From Vesta saturnalis (taxonomy: Eukaryota; Arthropoda; Insecta; Coleoptera; Lampyridae): a stretch of 64,000 nucleotides of DNA. Location: the NCBI GenBank assembly GCA_036346205.1, contig JARFJB010001987.1, positions 1,288,501 through 1,352,500 of the forward strand, read 5' to 3'. Shown piece after piece: positions 42,397 to 56,378 of this stretch. Each line of letters opens with the position of its first letter. Within the stretch, counting starts at the first letter, position 1. Under the pieces are notes generated by a model. It ran no database searches. It worked only from the letters and a program-made list of their open reading frames with translations, and was not told the origin of the DNA. The translations under genes and the position numbers were made by a program.

Positions 42397-42892
42397 GCGT
42401 TGCGCACTTAATACTGAAATAAATGTAACTTGTCAAAAATTTCTGCAATTGATCTAAATTATTGAGCACAATTTTAATTTTGTTTGAGGTAAACTTATTA
42501 ATTTTATAACAACACTGAATCATTTACTTTTCAGATATTGACACATGAATTAACACAAACATTTATACATTATTTAAAAAAAAAAATTAAATACACCACA
42601 AAGAAATATAAACAATGCAATAGGGTTATGAAAGAGAAATACACTCAGATGTGTTGCTGCCAATTCCAAATAATGTTCATGTCGGGTTGATCCACATTAG
42701 ACGTTGGACGTAAACTTCCTTCCATACATCGGTGATACTGCCTTGCTGTCCCAAATTTGCTTACCATTCCATTATTTCATCCAAATCAAATAACTGTTGG
42801 CTGTTCTTCATGTAGTAAATACGATGTACTTACAATGTACAAATACTCATAGGCAAGCGCTTTATTCTATTTGTGTTTTTTTTAATGTCGTA

Positions 42893-43583
42893 TTATTTAT
42901 TTACTAGTTTCTCTTCCCACATTTGTAATACAGTGGCATCAGAGTAATCTTGTCTACCCATGTGCTTATCATAATATGATTTGCAGATACTCCAAATACT
43001 CTCTATAGCATGAAATTGGCAATGATATGCAGGTAGTCTAAGCAAAAAAGGACCAGATTCATTAATAATGTCATCTACAACGTACCTCTTCAGTTGGCTA
43101 TGTTGTTTAGCATGGTTCAACACATCTACCTTTGAATCTGTGTCAGCAAAAGACATTTTTTTTTGTTGTTAACCAGTTTCGCAACTCTTCCTTTTTCCAT
43201 GTACTCGAAGGCGTTTTCTCTATAAGCCGAGAATGATATGATGCATTGTCCAAAATAATTAATGACGGTTCCTGTAGATTAGGCAACAGCTGATATCAAC
43301 CACTTCTCAAAAGTTGCTGCGTCCATATTGTTGTGGTAATCACTAGATTTTGATTACACTTAGTTCGTGGTTTTCTGATAGTTTTTGGCAATGAAATGTT
43401 CCGATTTTTACTCTCGACGATTTCGTTAACGTATTGAGGCTAATTTTTAAAGCTTCTGCGGTTCTTTTGTTCACTGCGTCAATATTACACAGAGGACCAA
43501 CATTATCCTTTTTGCAACAAAAATACTCATAGGCATTAAACACGAGTTCATGGCAACGTTCGTTTAAAAAACTTTCCTGGCAT
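42893..43583 (-). pseudogene. Tc1-like (DDE_3) transposase relic (D2)
   Basis: Copy of 26,716-27,405. A one-base gain in an A run near 43,566-43,571 puts the first codons (MPGKF) in a different frame from the rest, so it is slightly more decayed than D1. Confidence 0.65.
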
Positions 43584-43980
43584 TTTACGGTTGTTACAAC
43601 AATAGTATACAAACAGTACTAATGCAAATTTGAAATCTGTAGACATTACTTCATTGTGGATAACAATGACCCGACATTCTTTAATGTACTTATTTAGAAA
43701 GCAGCTAATTATAAGGTAATTTTGTAGTTGAAAAATATCACGAAAATTATTTACCATGTTGTATTCAATTTAATAACATAATTGAATTCCAATTATGTTT
43801 ATAAAAATAAATTATATTATTATATTTGTTAGTTACAAATAATTTTGGATACCACTGTCAAAGGATAACAACGGACAATTTAGTCTATAAAGAGACGCCT
43901 AAAACAAATATTATTATCTCCTTCTAACACACCTGACACAAATATAGATGTTTTAAACGTATAGTGTCCGTCTTAGTTCA

Positions 43981-46049
43981 CCTCTTCTTCGGACATCGCT
44001 TTTTCAGTATCTGAAGTCATCCTCATGGGAATTGAGTTACACATTCCCAAAAAACAGTACCGTATAGGTCATTCACGTTCCCAACCCTGGTTCAATAAGG
44101 CTTGTGCTGATGCAATATCTTTAAAAAATAAATATTACATTAAATGGAAATCTAATAAATCGCTCGACAGTCATGTAGAATACGTTGGTGCTAGAAATCT
44201 CTGCAAAAGTGTCATCACTAAAACTAAAAAGTTGTTCGAACAACGAAAATGCAGTGAACTAGCTACATCTCCTTTAGGCAGTCGTAAATTTTGGTCTTTA
44301 GCTAAAACCATTAGTAAAAACTTTAGAACATCTTCATTTCCCCCTCTGACGCGTATTGACGGATCGGTAGTTGCTGATTCTGTAGACAAAGCCAATGTTT
44401 TTGCGGATTTGTTTGCATCAAACTCGTGTCTCAATGATTCTGGAAAAGATGTGCGCCTGGTCAACTCTTCTTCATACGCTATGAAACAATTCATTTTCGG
44501 TACAAGCTCTTGAAATCGATCATTAGTAGGTTTGATCTCAATAAGGCGACTGGCCCAGACGGTATCCCAGCTATTGTCTTAAAGAAATGTTCCCCCGAAC
44601 TAGTACCAGTCCTATCTAAGCTTTATATAGTTAGCAAATGTTCAACCTATTCCCAAAAAAGGCGATAAGACCCATCCCTCAAACAACCGACCAATTGCCA
44701 TCACTTCCATTTTGTCTAAAATCATGGAAAAAGCCATCAATCAGCAACTGCTCACGTTCTTTGAAACTAACAAACTCCTTAGTGACCACCAATATGGGTT
44801 TAGGCAGTCGTTCAACAGGCCATCTTCTTTCATATGTGACCCAAGTTTGGAACAATGCAGTAGAGCAGTCCGGTGAAACAGTTGTAGTCGCTTTAGATAT
44901 CTCAAAGGCATTTGACCAATTTTGGCATAAGTGTTTACTTGCCAAACTCACCTCGTTTGGGTTAAATGATACGCTCATCAACTGGGTTTCTAGTTTCCTT
45001 GATAAAAGACGAATACGTGTCGTAGTTGATTTTTTTCAAAAGTTAGCATTAACGCGGGTACCACAGGGATCCGTTATAGCGCCTACACTTTTCTGCTGTA
45101 CATAAATGACCTTATTTCTTCAACAACTAACCCCATCCATTGCTTTGCTGACGATAGCACTCTTCACTGTAGTTCATCTCAGTCTACTCATAGTGATAAT
45201 CCACCTTCTATGTCAAATCAAGAAATTAAAGCCGAAGACATTCAACGTATTCTCTAATGGGAAGCAATAATCTAGTTAAATTTAATGCTAACAAAACTGA
45301 GTGTTGCCTTATGTCCGCCAAAAAAGATCGATCATTTCCTGTTATATGAATGGCTCAGTTCTGAAGTTTTCAGACTCTATTACTCTGTTGGGTATGACTG
45401 TATCTTCAAATCTCTCATGGGTTGATCATCTTCTGTCAGCTACCAAAACAGCTGCTCGTAAAATAGGCTTTATGTACAGATCTAAGCAGTACTTTACCTC
45501 TCGACAACTCCTTCTGCTGTATAAGGCCCAAATTCGGCCTCATCTGGAATATAATTCTCACCTTTGGGTTAGTGCTCCCAATACGCTCTCGATGTCGTTG
45601 ATAGTATTCAAAAGAGAGCGATTAGGCTTATAAGTTACCCGTCCTTAACTTCTCACATACAATCCCTTGAACATAGAAGGATGGTTTCAGTTCTTTCTTT
45701 GTATTATCGTTATTACAACGGCCATTGTGCTGCTGAAATATTCTTTGATACCATCTCGGGCTATCTTTGCGAGCAACACTCGGTTCGCTCATTCACATCA
45801 TCAGTATGCAGTACAAATCTCCACTTGTCGTACCAAACGAGCGCAATCCACATTTTTCTACAAGGCTTCTAAACTCTGGAATGATCTCGCTAGTTCCTGT
45901 TTTCCTCTCACTTATGATATGAAAATGTAAGGTAGCTGTTTATAGGCATCTATTGGCAATCCATTATCCCTCTATCCATCCTCCTAAGTGTTCCTGAGTG
46001 CTTTAGCACGATAGACGTAATTTAGCCTGTTCAGGTCCACAACCATAAA
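43981..46049 (+). mobile_element. 5'-truncated non-LTR retrotransposon (D2)
   Basis: Copy of 27,800-29,868. Frames 44,025-44,513, 45,301-45,633 and 45,667-45,930 encode the same residues as in D1; 44,638-45,105 differs by one Gly to Asp change. The same deletion and frameshifts are shared, so the element was already dead when the segment duplicated. Confidence 0.85.
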
Positions 46050-47607
46050 AAAAAACCACCCGCAGCGACGATAATGTAGCATTCCATTCTCTCTATTTCC
46101 AAATATTGTATGTTAGAACGAAATAGATACAAACTACGAGTGTGCACGCCAAATCAAGCGCTAAGCCGAAATTCGCAATTGTTCATTTTATGGACTATAG
46201 TTAAATTTTACTTCGCTTGCTAATTAATTTCGGTTTGCTTAAATAAATTTTAAGATTCACGTTTACGAATTCCTTTCTTAATTGATTGCGACGGCTAGCT
46301 CAAAGTTAAAATAAAGAAACGACCACTGTTATCATTAACCAAAATTCACCTCATTTCGATTTATTTATTTATCTGGATTCCTATTGAGTTGACTTCTTCT
46401 TACGTTTATATATTCAATATTTGTATAAGCATTTATTATTAATAATCTTTAGCAATAAAAGTAAATCAAACGTTATACTCATTTAATTAAATTCCAAATC
46501 TGAACGAAAATGCATCAATACGTTGTTTACAAACATATAAAATCAAACATATAATCTACAATAACCTTCTTAAAACTAACACAAATAAGTTCTTTATCAG
46601 AATTAAACGATTGTTTTTCATTTAATTGTGACAGTCAAATGTAAAGTTTCGAGAAAATCAAACACAAAAACGCCGATGATGTAACTGCAATATGGTCAAG
46701 CCGATGACTCAATTTGGTCGGTGCAATCGGAGCCTTACTTCTTTTGTTGTCACATCTTCTTTACACCTTTTCTTTGTGGATTAAATCTATTGAAATTTTC
46801 TTCCCCACAATTATTGCTCGATATATTTACACTATCCAGTTGTTACGTAATTATTTAATTTCAACGACAAACAGCGCTACAAACTGCAATATCCAATCGT
46901 ATTACTCATTATTAACATTTGGAATTATTATTTTTTATGCTTTGATTTACCAGTTTGGATCGATTACTGTCTTTTATATTTATTGTTCACTATTTAAACC
47001 CAATTGATTGCCGCTGTGATACATACACAACGCGTCATCTTCACTTCATTACGTCACTTTTAATACATATTTGAAAACGCTATTGCAAACTATTGCGCAA
47101 TCTTAGCTTTTCCTCGCATTAGTAAGGAAAATATCTCTTATATTTCTTTATCACTATATCAACTGAAATGTCATTATAATTTCACAATATTAATTGCAGC
47201 AAAATCAAGCTGCAGCAATCGCTATTCAACCAACTCCGATTGCTTACTAGAGGCGACTCTCCTTGGTCACTTACTTAACGTCAGTTTTAAAAACTGCACA
47301 TCGTTACAACTTGAGGTATTGAATATGACAATTTCTTTATTCAAACATGTCTACATTTCGCAAAAACGCACTTAATGACTAAAGCTTCTTAAAGGCGAAG
47401 AAGTTAGACTTGGAATCAAACATTTTTCTATATTATTATAAGTTTTTGTTATGAACGAATAAGTTCAAAGGTAAATACGTAATTAAAAATTATTATTAAT
47501 TTTATTAAATACATAAATAAATTAATTCCATTAATATAAGTAATTTGATTGTAATCTCATTATATTTAGAATTTACATCAGTTCGACATACATAAAGACA
47601 AAATTTA
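46050..47607. other. spacer, no gene seen (D2)
   Basis: Copy of 29,869-31,409 plus a 17-base insertion near 46,423. The hydrophobic frame at 46,714-47,007 is not called. Confidence 0.45.
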
Positions 47608-47680
47608 CATCGATTGGCGCAGTTGGTTAGCGTGGTACTCTAGCAAAGTACAGGTCGTAGGTTCAAATCCTACTCGAGGT
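47608..47680 (+). tRNA. tRNA-like sequence, apparent anticodon AGC (D2); pseudogene or SINE head
   Basis: Identical to the D1 copy at 31,410-31,482 through the whole 73 bases. Same poor acceptor stem. Confidence 0.5.
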
Positions 47681-48139
47681 AAACTTTTTATTTATGTATT
47701 TAATAAAATGAATAATAATTTTTAATTATCTATATATCTATGTCTGGTAAAATATATATATATATATCTTATTTACCATTTTTCCACTTAATAGTCTCGA
47801 CTTGGAATAATTTAGAAGCAAATAAATTTTCTTTCTTCAAACGACTGGTGCTTGTTAAAGGAAAAAAGTTAGGCATTGTCAAAAATACAAAAATATAATT
47901 TTAAAATTATTTTACCCAATTTGTCGTAAAATTTTCTTACCGAATACCACACGAGGTTAAATTAAATCCGGATATGTTTTGTTGCTCATGAATATTTTTA
48001 GAAAATTATCCCTGGTCTACGACTTGGGACAATTTCTGGTAAATAATTGAACCTCTTGGGGTTATTACTAGTGAAAATAAATGTTAATTAATACAGCATT
48101 GATTACAATATGGCAAGGTATTTCCCTCGGTATAACATA

Positions 48140-50696
48140 CTAGATTTTTTATTTTTAGCAAAATGATTAATTAACCCACTCCATTTTGTAGAATAATCAC
48201 TTTGGACATATCTGCAATGTTTTTATAGTGTGTATGGTAAAATGTATAAAATTGCCCTTCATTTTGTTGAACATTCACTTTGACCATAGATGTATCCGAT
48301 ACTTTAAGTATTTATTAATTGCTGTTTTATGTTGTGCTGTAATTTTGATCACATTTGTAGCACTACTAAATGTTTTAAATAGCCCATAAATTTTAAATAA
48401 TAATTACACTGATTACATTAATAATTAGTGCTTGAGTGTGTATTAATTTTTGTTCTTTTAAATTCACTTATAATGATCATATTTATTATGTGTATTAACA
48501 GATGCTCCAGTTTTGATCAATAATCAGTGATTACACTTGTAATTAATATTTGAAGTGTGTATTCGTTTAGGTTGTTTTCAATTATATATAAAATTTGTAA
48601 TTAGTAAGTGAGGTGTGTATTAATGTTTGTTGCCTTAAATTATATTTCACTTCTGTTTACTAATTACTAATGTATTTAGTACTTGAAGAATGTCATTTTA
48701 AAAAGAACTTCCATTTTGACAAATAACCACATTTGTACTCAAGAGTGTTTTAATAGATGTCGGATTAAATACGCCCTCACTTTTGTTGAATACTCGCATT
48801 GATCACATTTGTAATTGTTGCTTGAATTGTGTATTAATAGATGTTGCTTTAAATATTTCTTTTCTTTTGTTGAGTAGTCACATTGCTCACATTTATAATT
48901 ACTAATTGAAGTGTGTTTTAAATAATGTATTTTAAATTTTGCTTCACATTCGATGAATAATCACATTGATCACATTTATAACTAGTGCTTGAAGTGTGTC
49001 TTAATTGATGTCGCTTTAAATAAGCTTTCACTTTTGTTGAATAGTCACATTGATCACATTTGTAATTGTTGCTTGAATTGTGTATTAATAGATGTTGCTT
49101 TAAATATTTCTTTTCTTTTGTTGAGTAGTCACATAAATCACAATTATAATTACTAATTGAAGTGTGTTTTAAATTATGTGATTTTAAATTTTTCTTCACA
49201 TTTGAAGAATAATCACATTGAGCACATTTGTAATTGTTACTTGAATCGTGTATTAATAGGTGTAGCTTTAAATTTTCTTTCGTTTTGTTGAGTAGTCACA
49301 TTGCTCACATTTATAATTACTAATTGAATTGTGTTTTAAATAATGTATTTTAAATTTTGCTTACATTTGATGAATAATCACATTGATCACATTTATAACT
49401 AGTGCTTGAAGTGTGTTTAATTGATGCTTTAAATAGCTTTCACTTTTGTTGAATAGTCACATTGATCACATTTGTAATTGTTGAATTGTGTATTAATAGA
49501 TGTTGCTTTAAATATTTCTTTTCTTTTGTTGAGTAGTCACATAAATCACATTTATAATTACTAATTGAAGTGTGTTTTAAATTATGTAATTTTAAATTTC
49601 TTCACATTTGAAGAATAATCACATTGAGCACATTTGTAATTGTTACTTGAATCGTGTATTAATAGATGTAGCTTTAAATTTTCTTTCCTTTTGTTGAGTA
49701 GTCACATTGCTCACATTTATAATTACTAATTGTGTTTTAAATAATGTATTTTAAATTTGCTTTACATTTGATGAATAATCACATTGATCACATTTTAACT
49801 AGCTTGTGTTTAATAGATGATGCTTTAAATTAGCTTTCACTTTTGTTGAATAGTAACATTGATCACATTGTAATTGTTGCTTGAATTGTGTATTACTAGA
49901 TGTTGCTTGAAATATTTCTTTACTTTTGTTTAGTGATCATAAATCACATTTATAATTACTAATTGAAGTGTGTTTTAAATTATGTAATTTTAAATTTTTT
50001 TCACATTTGATGAATAATCACATTGAGCACATTTGTAATTGTTACATGAATGTGTATTAATGTTGCTTTAAATTTGTCTTTCCTTTTGAGTAGTCACATT
50101 GATCACATTTATAATTCCTAATTGAAGTATGTATTAAATAATGCCTTTTTAAGCACTTCAATTTTGATGAGTAATCACAATGATCACATTTGTAACTAGC
50201 GTGTTTTAACAGATGCTTTTAAATAAGCTTTGATATTGTTGAATAGTCACATTGATTACATTTATAATCACTACTAGAATGTGTTTTAACTGTAATCTTA
50301 AACTGCTTCACTTTTGATGAATATTCACACTGGTCACATTTATAGTTGGTACTTGGACTGTGTATTAATACATGATTTTTTTAGATGGCGCTTCAATTTT
50401 GATGCATAGTCACATTGATTACATTTGAAATTTCCAATGTATCATTAGATGTCTTTAAACTCTTTAAATTTGTAGAATAGTCACATTCATTGCACATAAT
50501 ATAGGTGAATGAACTTCAGTTGTATTAATATCATAAGAATCATGATCTTTGCGTTAGAATTTGAAAGTTCACCTTTATAGATTTCTTGTTTTATGTCATT
50601 ATTTATAATGGCTTGTTGCTGGACAAGCAATAAATCGATTAGCTCTTCTTCTTTGGGTTCCAACTTAATTATAGTCTTATTAACTTCAGCTGACAT
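48140..50696 (-). pseudogene. decayed C2H2 zinc-finger gene (D2), three fingers longer than D1
   Basis: Same gene as 31,940-34,236, with N-terminal frame 50,487-50,696 identical to D1. The open stretch 48,918-49,199 holds three fingers (such as NYNCDLCDYSTKEKKYLKQH and SYKCDQCDYSSNVKQNLK). Relative to D1 about 252 bp (three 84-bp units) are present only here, around 48,850-49,120. Elsewhere the array carries the same small deletions as D1. Confidence 0.75.
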
Positions 50697-53094
50697 CTTG
50701 AAGATTTATCAATTGTTCACAATATTAGATTGAAAAAGCATACATTAGTAAAAATATTGACAACGTTTCGAAAACAAGAATTATTGCAGCGCCAACCTTA
50801 GATTATAGTTAACCTTAAATCTAAACTGCCAGATTTTCAGTTACGTATTTCTACCAGCATATATACTAACAAAATTGGCAGTAACTTATAGGCACGTGAA
50901 AATTGACACATTATAATCAATGTGTCTAAAAATGAAATAGGAAAATTAAAATCTACGGTAACCTAGATCCAAGCTACGTTACCCTACAATCCACCTAGGT
51001 TACCGTAAATTTGATTTTCCTTTTTATTTCCATTTTTTACTGAGGTTATAATTCGTCTTTATACTATAACAAAATTACCTGGCTGAATTACATGTTTGTT
51101 TTGCATTCGCTTTTTTTTTACGCAGTACCAACCTTACTGGTTGAAAAAACTACTAACTTATGAACAGTCATGATGGTACTCAAATGTTGAAGTACAGGTA
51201 TTAATTATCATAAGATATTTTCAATGTAATTTCTACTGCTGCCTTTTGATAATTATGTAGGTAAATCAATTTTATTTCTCCATAATTAACCTAAAATTGT
51301 TTTTCTAGGACTAATGACCATTACAAATTCCGAAAGGATCTCAAACTAACTTAAAATACAAAATGAAGGTCGATTAAAATTATGTGGCTTATAAACACCT
51401 ATCGAAATGATAATACAATTAAAAGCTGCAATATTATCAAGAAAATCTAGTTACGATGAAGGTCGAGTATTCGACACATTTTATATTTTACGAAAAAATA
51501 CAATATTTGTTAATTGTTTGTAAAGGTGTGTGATCACATTAGTTACATTATTGTTGTTATTACACTGAGTACCTGTTTAATATGTATTACAATAAAAAGG
51601 TGTTTTTATTATTGTAGCGCCACCCAGGTACCCTATCTTGAAAAGTGTAATTTGAACTTATTTGCAATGATGCAAATCTAAGAACAAAACAATCGCTAAG
51701 TGATTTATCTTAACTTTACTGTCAATATTGTTATTATTACTCAAATTAATTGCTTGCCTTACTTTGACTTTACTGGTTAATAATTAAAACATTAGAATTT
51801 ATTAACAACTCTGATATTTAATTACTCGCAAACCTCAAATCTGATCAGAAGAATTGGTCGTCTAGTGGTGGGTACGTGCTATTTGAATTAGATAGGCTGG
51901 ATGAGGTTAAGTGTTGTATCATGTGAGGCAGGTAAAAATGAAACTACTCAAATTAACATTAACGAGCTTTGCGCAATGTACTATTGCGGAAAGAATCACT
52001 AAGAAAACCCACTTTATTTATGAATAAGTAATTGCTCAAGTACATTAATAAATCAAATAACACAAAAAAACAATGAAAGGGTTAAATATATAACAAAACA
52101 CCATTAAATCAGGTTAAAGTGCGTACAAAATTATAACATTAAGAGAAAATAAATAACAAGCAGTTTAGTTACACATAAACACAATTAAAAAAACATGTAA
52201 TCACACTCACAATTGTGTCATAAATAAATCAGAATAAAAATTGTATTACCAAACATGTGGCCCTATAACCAATCGTGCGGGTCTTTAAATAAATAAGAAA
52301 ATAAAACAATAAGGCAAACTACGGTACATATAAAATACAACAACCGTCAAATTGCACAGGTAGTAAGGTAAATGCAAGGACAAAAAATAGGTGAGAAATT
52401 TATACATACACAATTGTTTAGTGACTAATAAAGCACAAAATACATACGTAAAATTACAATAAATTATATGTAAAAGAAATCCGTTAGCAAGCAAACAATT
52501 CTAATTACACCTCGGATTAATCAGTCTAAGTGAAGGACCAAAAAAACTCATTAAATAAAACCTTAAAAGGGTAAGATGTAAATAGATCATAACATCGTAA
52601 CCGATATATAAGTTTGAGTGCGTTAGAAAAATACAGCATCTCTTTTCCAGGTTACAGATTCATCTATACAACAATAAAAATAAAATTCGAGGTGTAATCG
52701 TCATCTGGACTCGGAAGTATGGAAACACTCGGCAATTGTCCATTTACAATTATAACCAAGCTTTACCGTATACCCGTTCGTCCATACCCACCTTTACACA
52801 AATATAAATATAAGCAACAATGCTAATTCACCCAAATACGTAGGCTTGTAGAATTGTTTCCTGCGAGATTTAATTACATTAAAAATACCTACTTACACTT
52901 GAATATATTCCCTTTAGTTAAACGCTTTACCACCGACACGACCAGTTAAGATATGCGGTTTAAAACTCGGCGCTGCTGCGATTAATTATTGGAAAAATTT
53001 ACATTAAAACATACACTAAAATAAGAAAATGAATTAGCTTTTTTAGTTTTCTCAGATGTGCACGCCAAAAATATTTATAGACGGAACGGTTTAC
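50697..53094. other. spacer, no gene seen (D2)
   Basis: Copy of 34,237-36,636 with scattered point changes, for example near 52,830-53,050. Confidence 0.45.
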
Positions 53095-53223
53095 AATGGG
53101 AGTTTCTAATTAAAACAAATCAAAGCGATCCGGCTCAATCTTATCTTCAATGGGAGTTTCTAATTTTAATTGAGCCGGATCACTTTGATTTGTTTTAACA
53201 AATCAAAGCGATCCGGCTCAATC
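53095..53223. repeat. three-arm inverted/direct repeat with hairpin (D2)
   Basis: Copy of 36,637-36,766; arms at about 53,112-53,139, 53,169-53,196 and 53,197-53,223. Confidence 0.85.
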
Positions 53224-54371
53224 AAACCTTCAAACCCCTCTCCGATTTCAAACTAACTATATCAACTCCCGAAAAACCACCACCCTTTTTCAAAAGTAAT
53301 AAAAAAAACAAGAAACATTACGTTGGAACAGTTTCATATTAATTATTGAACGAGATCATAATTTTAAAAATATGCATTCGTCCGTAACGAGCCTTACATT
53401 TAGGTCTCGAGTTTCAACGTACCAAACAAGGACAGACAGCTGCTTGTTTTAACCCTAACATGTGTTTTTCAGCCCTTAGTCACTATTAATTACAAAAATA
53501 AAATATCCCGAAAACCATTCTCAAATTACGACTTAATATATAATAAAATATATCATATCCCATTAATTAACTCTTCTATAGCGATAACAATTGCGATTTG
53601 AACAAGGTTATTATAACAACAAAATTTTCGCGGTCCGCTACCTACATTATAGATAAAAAGCGAACCCTATGCAGATGTATATAAGTAAGAAAGAAAATTT
53701 TTAAATTCGTTTTTTGAAAAAAAAAATTAACTTATATCCCTCTGCTATCACGTACACTCTTCGGTTTTTTTCAAAAGGCCCCTAAATTTTGAGAAATTTG
53801 CATTTAGTTATACCCTATGCATATGTATATAGGTAAAAAAGCGAAAAAAAAATTACCCGTATCAAAAAGATACATACAACTGTGGTGATTATGCTACAGG
53901 GTTCATCTTTCGCGTATTAAACAGTTTGTGCAGTAATACGGGTTTTGATCCTATTTTGTTTCGAAAACATCTACTGGCCTTTGTTTTAGAATCGTCAGAA
54001 AATATGTTCAACTGTTGTTTAAATTGCGGTTTAGGAAGCGACGAAAATGAAAAACCATTACGTTGGGTTCAGTGTCTCAGAATAGACAATTTCGTGCGAG
54101 CTTAATGTACACCATTTTTCCTACGACCATGAAAAATTGTTGTATTGCTCACAAATTAAACAATTACAAAATACATTTAATCTTATATTTCAAGTTTTTT
54201 ATTAAGAAATTATAATCATATTATTTATGTGAATAGCAGTAAGCGAACTTCCTATTAGGCCGATGAGAACCAGTAGTTCCTACGGTAACTTACAGAAAAG
54301 CAATGGGAAAGTAAAGCACACATGTGTTTTTTACTTTTGTATCGAGTACAATGTGAAAGTGAAACTAGTGT
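53224..54371. other. spacer, no gene seen (D2)
   Basis: Copy of 36,767-37,913. Confidence 0.4.
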
Positions 54372-54620
54372 GTGAAAGTATTATTTTCTGTATGGTTAAT
54401 TGTGCGATATGAATCACTTTCGTACATGGTCGTAGGAAAAGCAAATCATTCATTAGTTATCATCGCAGTTGTACTGAATGGATCTTTTAAAGTACCATTA
54501 ACATACTTTCTCATCACAGCTGTGATAGGAAAAGAAAGAGTAAACTTATTAACTAAATGTTTACAGTTAATTAATGAACCAGGTGCTAAAACTATATCTC
54601 TTGTATTTACACGTAAATGA
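54372..54620 (+). pseudogene. P-element/THAP9-like transposase fragment (D2)
   Basis: Same residues as the D1 frame at 37,914-38,162. Confidence 0.55.
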
Positions 54621-54739
54621 AACAAATAGTTCCTAATTTCCACAAAATCATTTAATGAATAACAATTGTTTCGCACATACTTTTATTTTCAGATTCGATC
54701 TTAAATTAACTTACAACGCTACAAAATACTTAACCTATA

Positions 54740-55425
54740 CTAATTGTGGTGGGAGGCTGACAACTGATTATGTGACGAAGAGGGAAAGTCAAACAGTGGC
54801 GAATAGTATAAATCAATTTGATCGTTTAATAACAAACCTGTATTTCTATTTTTAAAAATTTCTAATGATTCTAAAACGTCTAATCTTTTATCTTTATTTT
54901 CCACATGCAAAATTTCAAAATTTTTATCTAATACGTGATTTTCTGAGTTCAAATGTGACGCATGGTTAGAAGTTTCTGTATTGTTTTTATATGAACTAAC
55001 ATGTTCAGAAATACGTTTAGTAAAACTTCTACCTGTTTGCCCTATGTAGTATTTATTACAACTCCCGCAATTTAGTCTGTATACTCCTGAGTTATTTTCC
55101 TTCTGATTTTTGGATTTATTGGTCTTTATGCATTTTCCTAAAGTATTGTTACATTTTGTACGTTATATTCAAATCTAGTTTTTTCAGTTGGTTAGATATT
55201 ATATCTGTAGGTTTATCTATATAATTTAATGTGTTAAATTTTTTTTCTGATTTTAATACAAACTTGTATTCATTATTTTTTTAATTCTATTGACATCCGA
55301 TTCTGTGTAACAATTACTTACGGTGATTTGTTTAATTATGTTTAATTCTAAAATTGTATTTGATGGAGCACTCATTAATTTAAATGTGCATACGCCTGGG
55401 TGCCAATTTCTTGTATCTGGCTAAT
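54740..55425 (-). pseudogene. Penelope-like retroelement fragment with GIY-YIG domain (D2)
   Basis: Copy of 38,282-38,960, with more differences from D1 than its surroundings (small changes around 54,877-55,420). The GIY-YIG block at about 55,020-55,090 is retained. Confidence 0.65.
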
Positions 55426-55873
55426 GAATTTAAACTGCTGTTCTGGTCCTTTCCCTAAACGTAAAGTTTTTATTTTACGGGGTGCATGCCGTATGCGTAA
55501 CCATGTGTTACACATGCCTTATTCTGTAACGTCGTTGCGCTCTCGTGAGGGAATCCCTCACATGGTATTATTTTGTTCCTAGCCGGTGTTTGTTAAATGT
55601 AAAGAGTTGGATTGAAAAGCTATTTTGGTTTTATAGTTTATTTTCAATAAAGTACAATTAAAAAAAAATTTAAATGGTATTAAATTAAACGGACTAGTCT
55701 GAATCTTCCTTGTTCTAGCATCTCGTACATATCGACTTAGTATGTTCTTTGCAGATAGGTGCAGAACGCATTCCAAAAATCCCAAGGTCATTAAAATGAC
55801 AATTAGAATTACAATGTTATCATCCAAAGACAGAATGTGAGGATTCCTCGTAACGCCTGCAACGCAGGGTTAA

Positions 55874-56378
55874 TTAGTGCATAACACATTGGGAGATTAC
55901 AACATTTTAAAAGATGAAAATGGATCTTACATTTCTTGGAAACATCTAAAACTTTTAAACCAATATCAACAAGATCAGGGATTAAATTGTGTGAATAAAT
56001 CAACAAACAAGTGAAAGTTGTTACAAAGCATTAATGTTTCTAAAAGGATACTAAATACAGAATTTGAGAATTGTGAAGCAACTGCTAAATTTTGTGTACT
56101 TTTCAATAACTGCTTTGACATTCTAAATTGTAGAAAAAATGTTTTAAAGAAATTAAAGGATGAATCAGATGGCTTCATATCATATGTAAGTAATTTGACC
56201 AATGTCGTTAATTACATCGCTGGCTTTATAGTATTCAAGTTAAAAAGGTATTATGTACTTTCTGTATAAATCTATTAATTGGTACACCACAAAATCAAGA
56301 GACACTTTTATTGAAACGAAGAATCGAGCACCATCCATTTTTCCAACGTATAGAGTTAGAAAAATTTGTGAAATAACA
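55874..56378 (+). pseudogene. P-element/THAP9-like transposase, C-terminal fragment (D2)
   Basis: Copy of 39,409-39,913, including the same in-frame TGA and the same later frame change. Confidence 0.6.
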
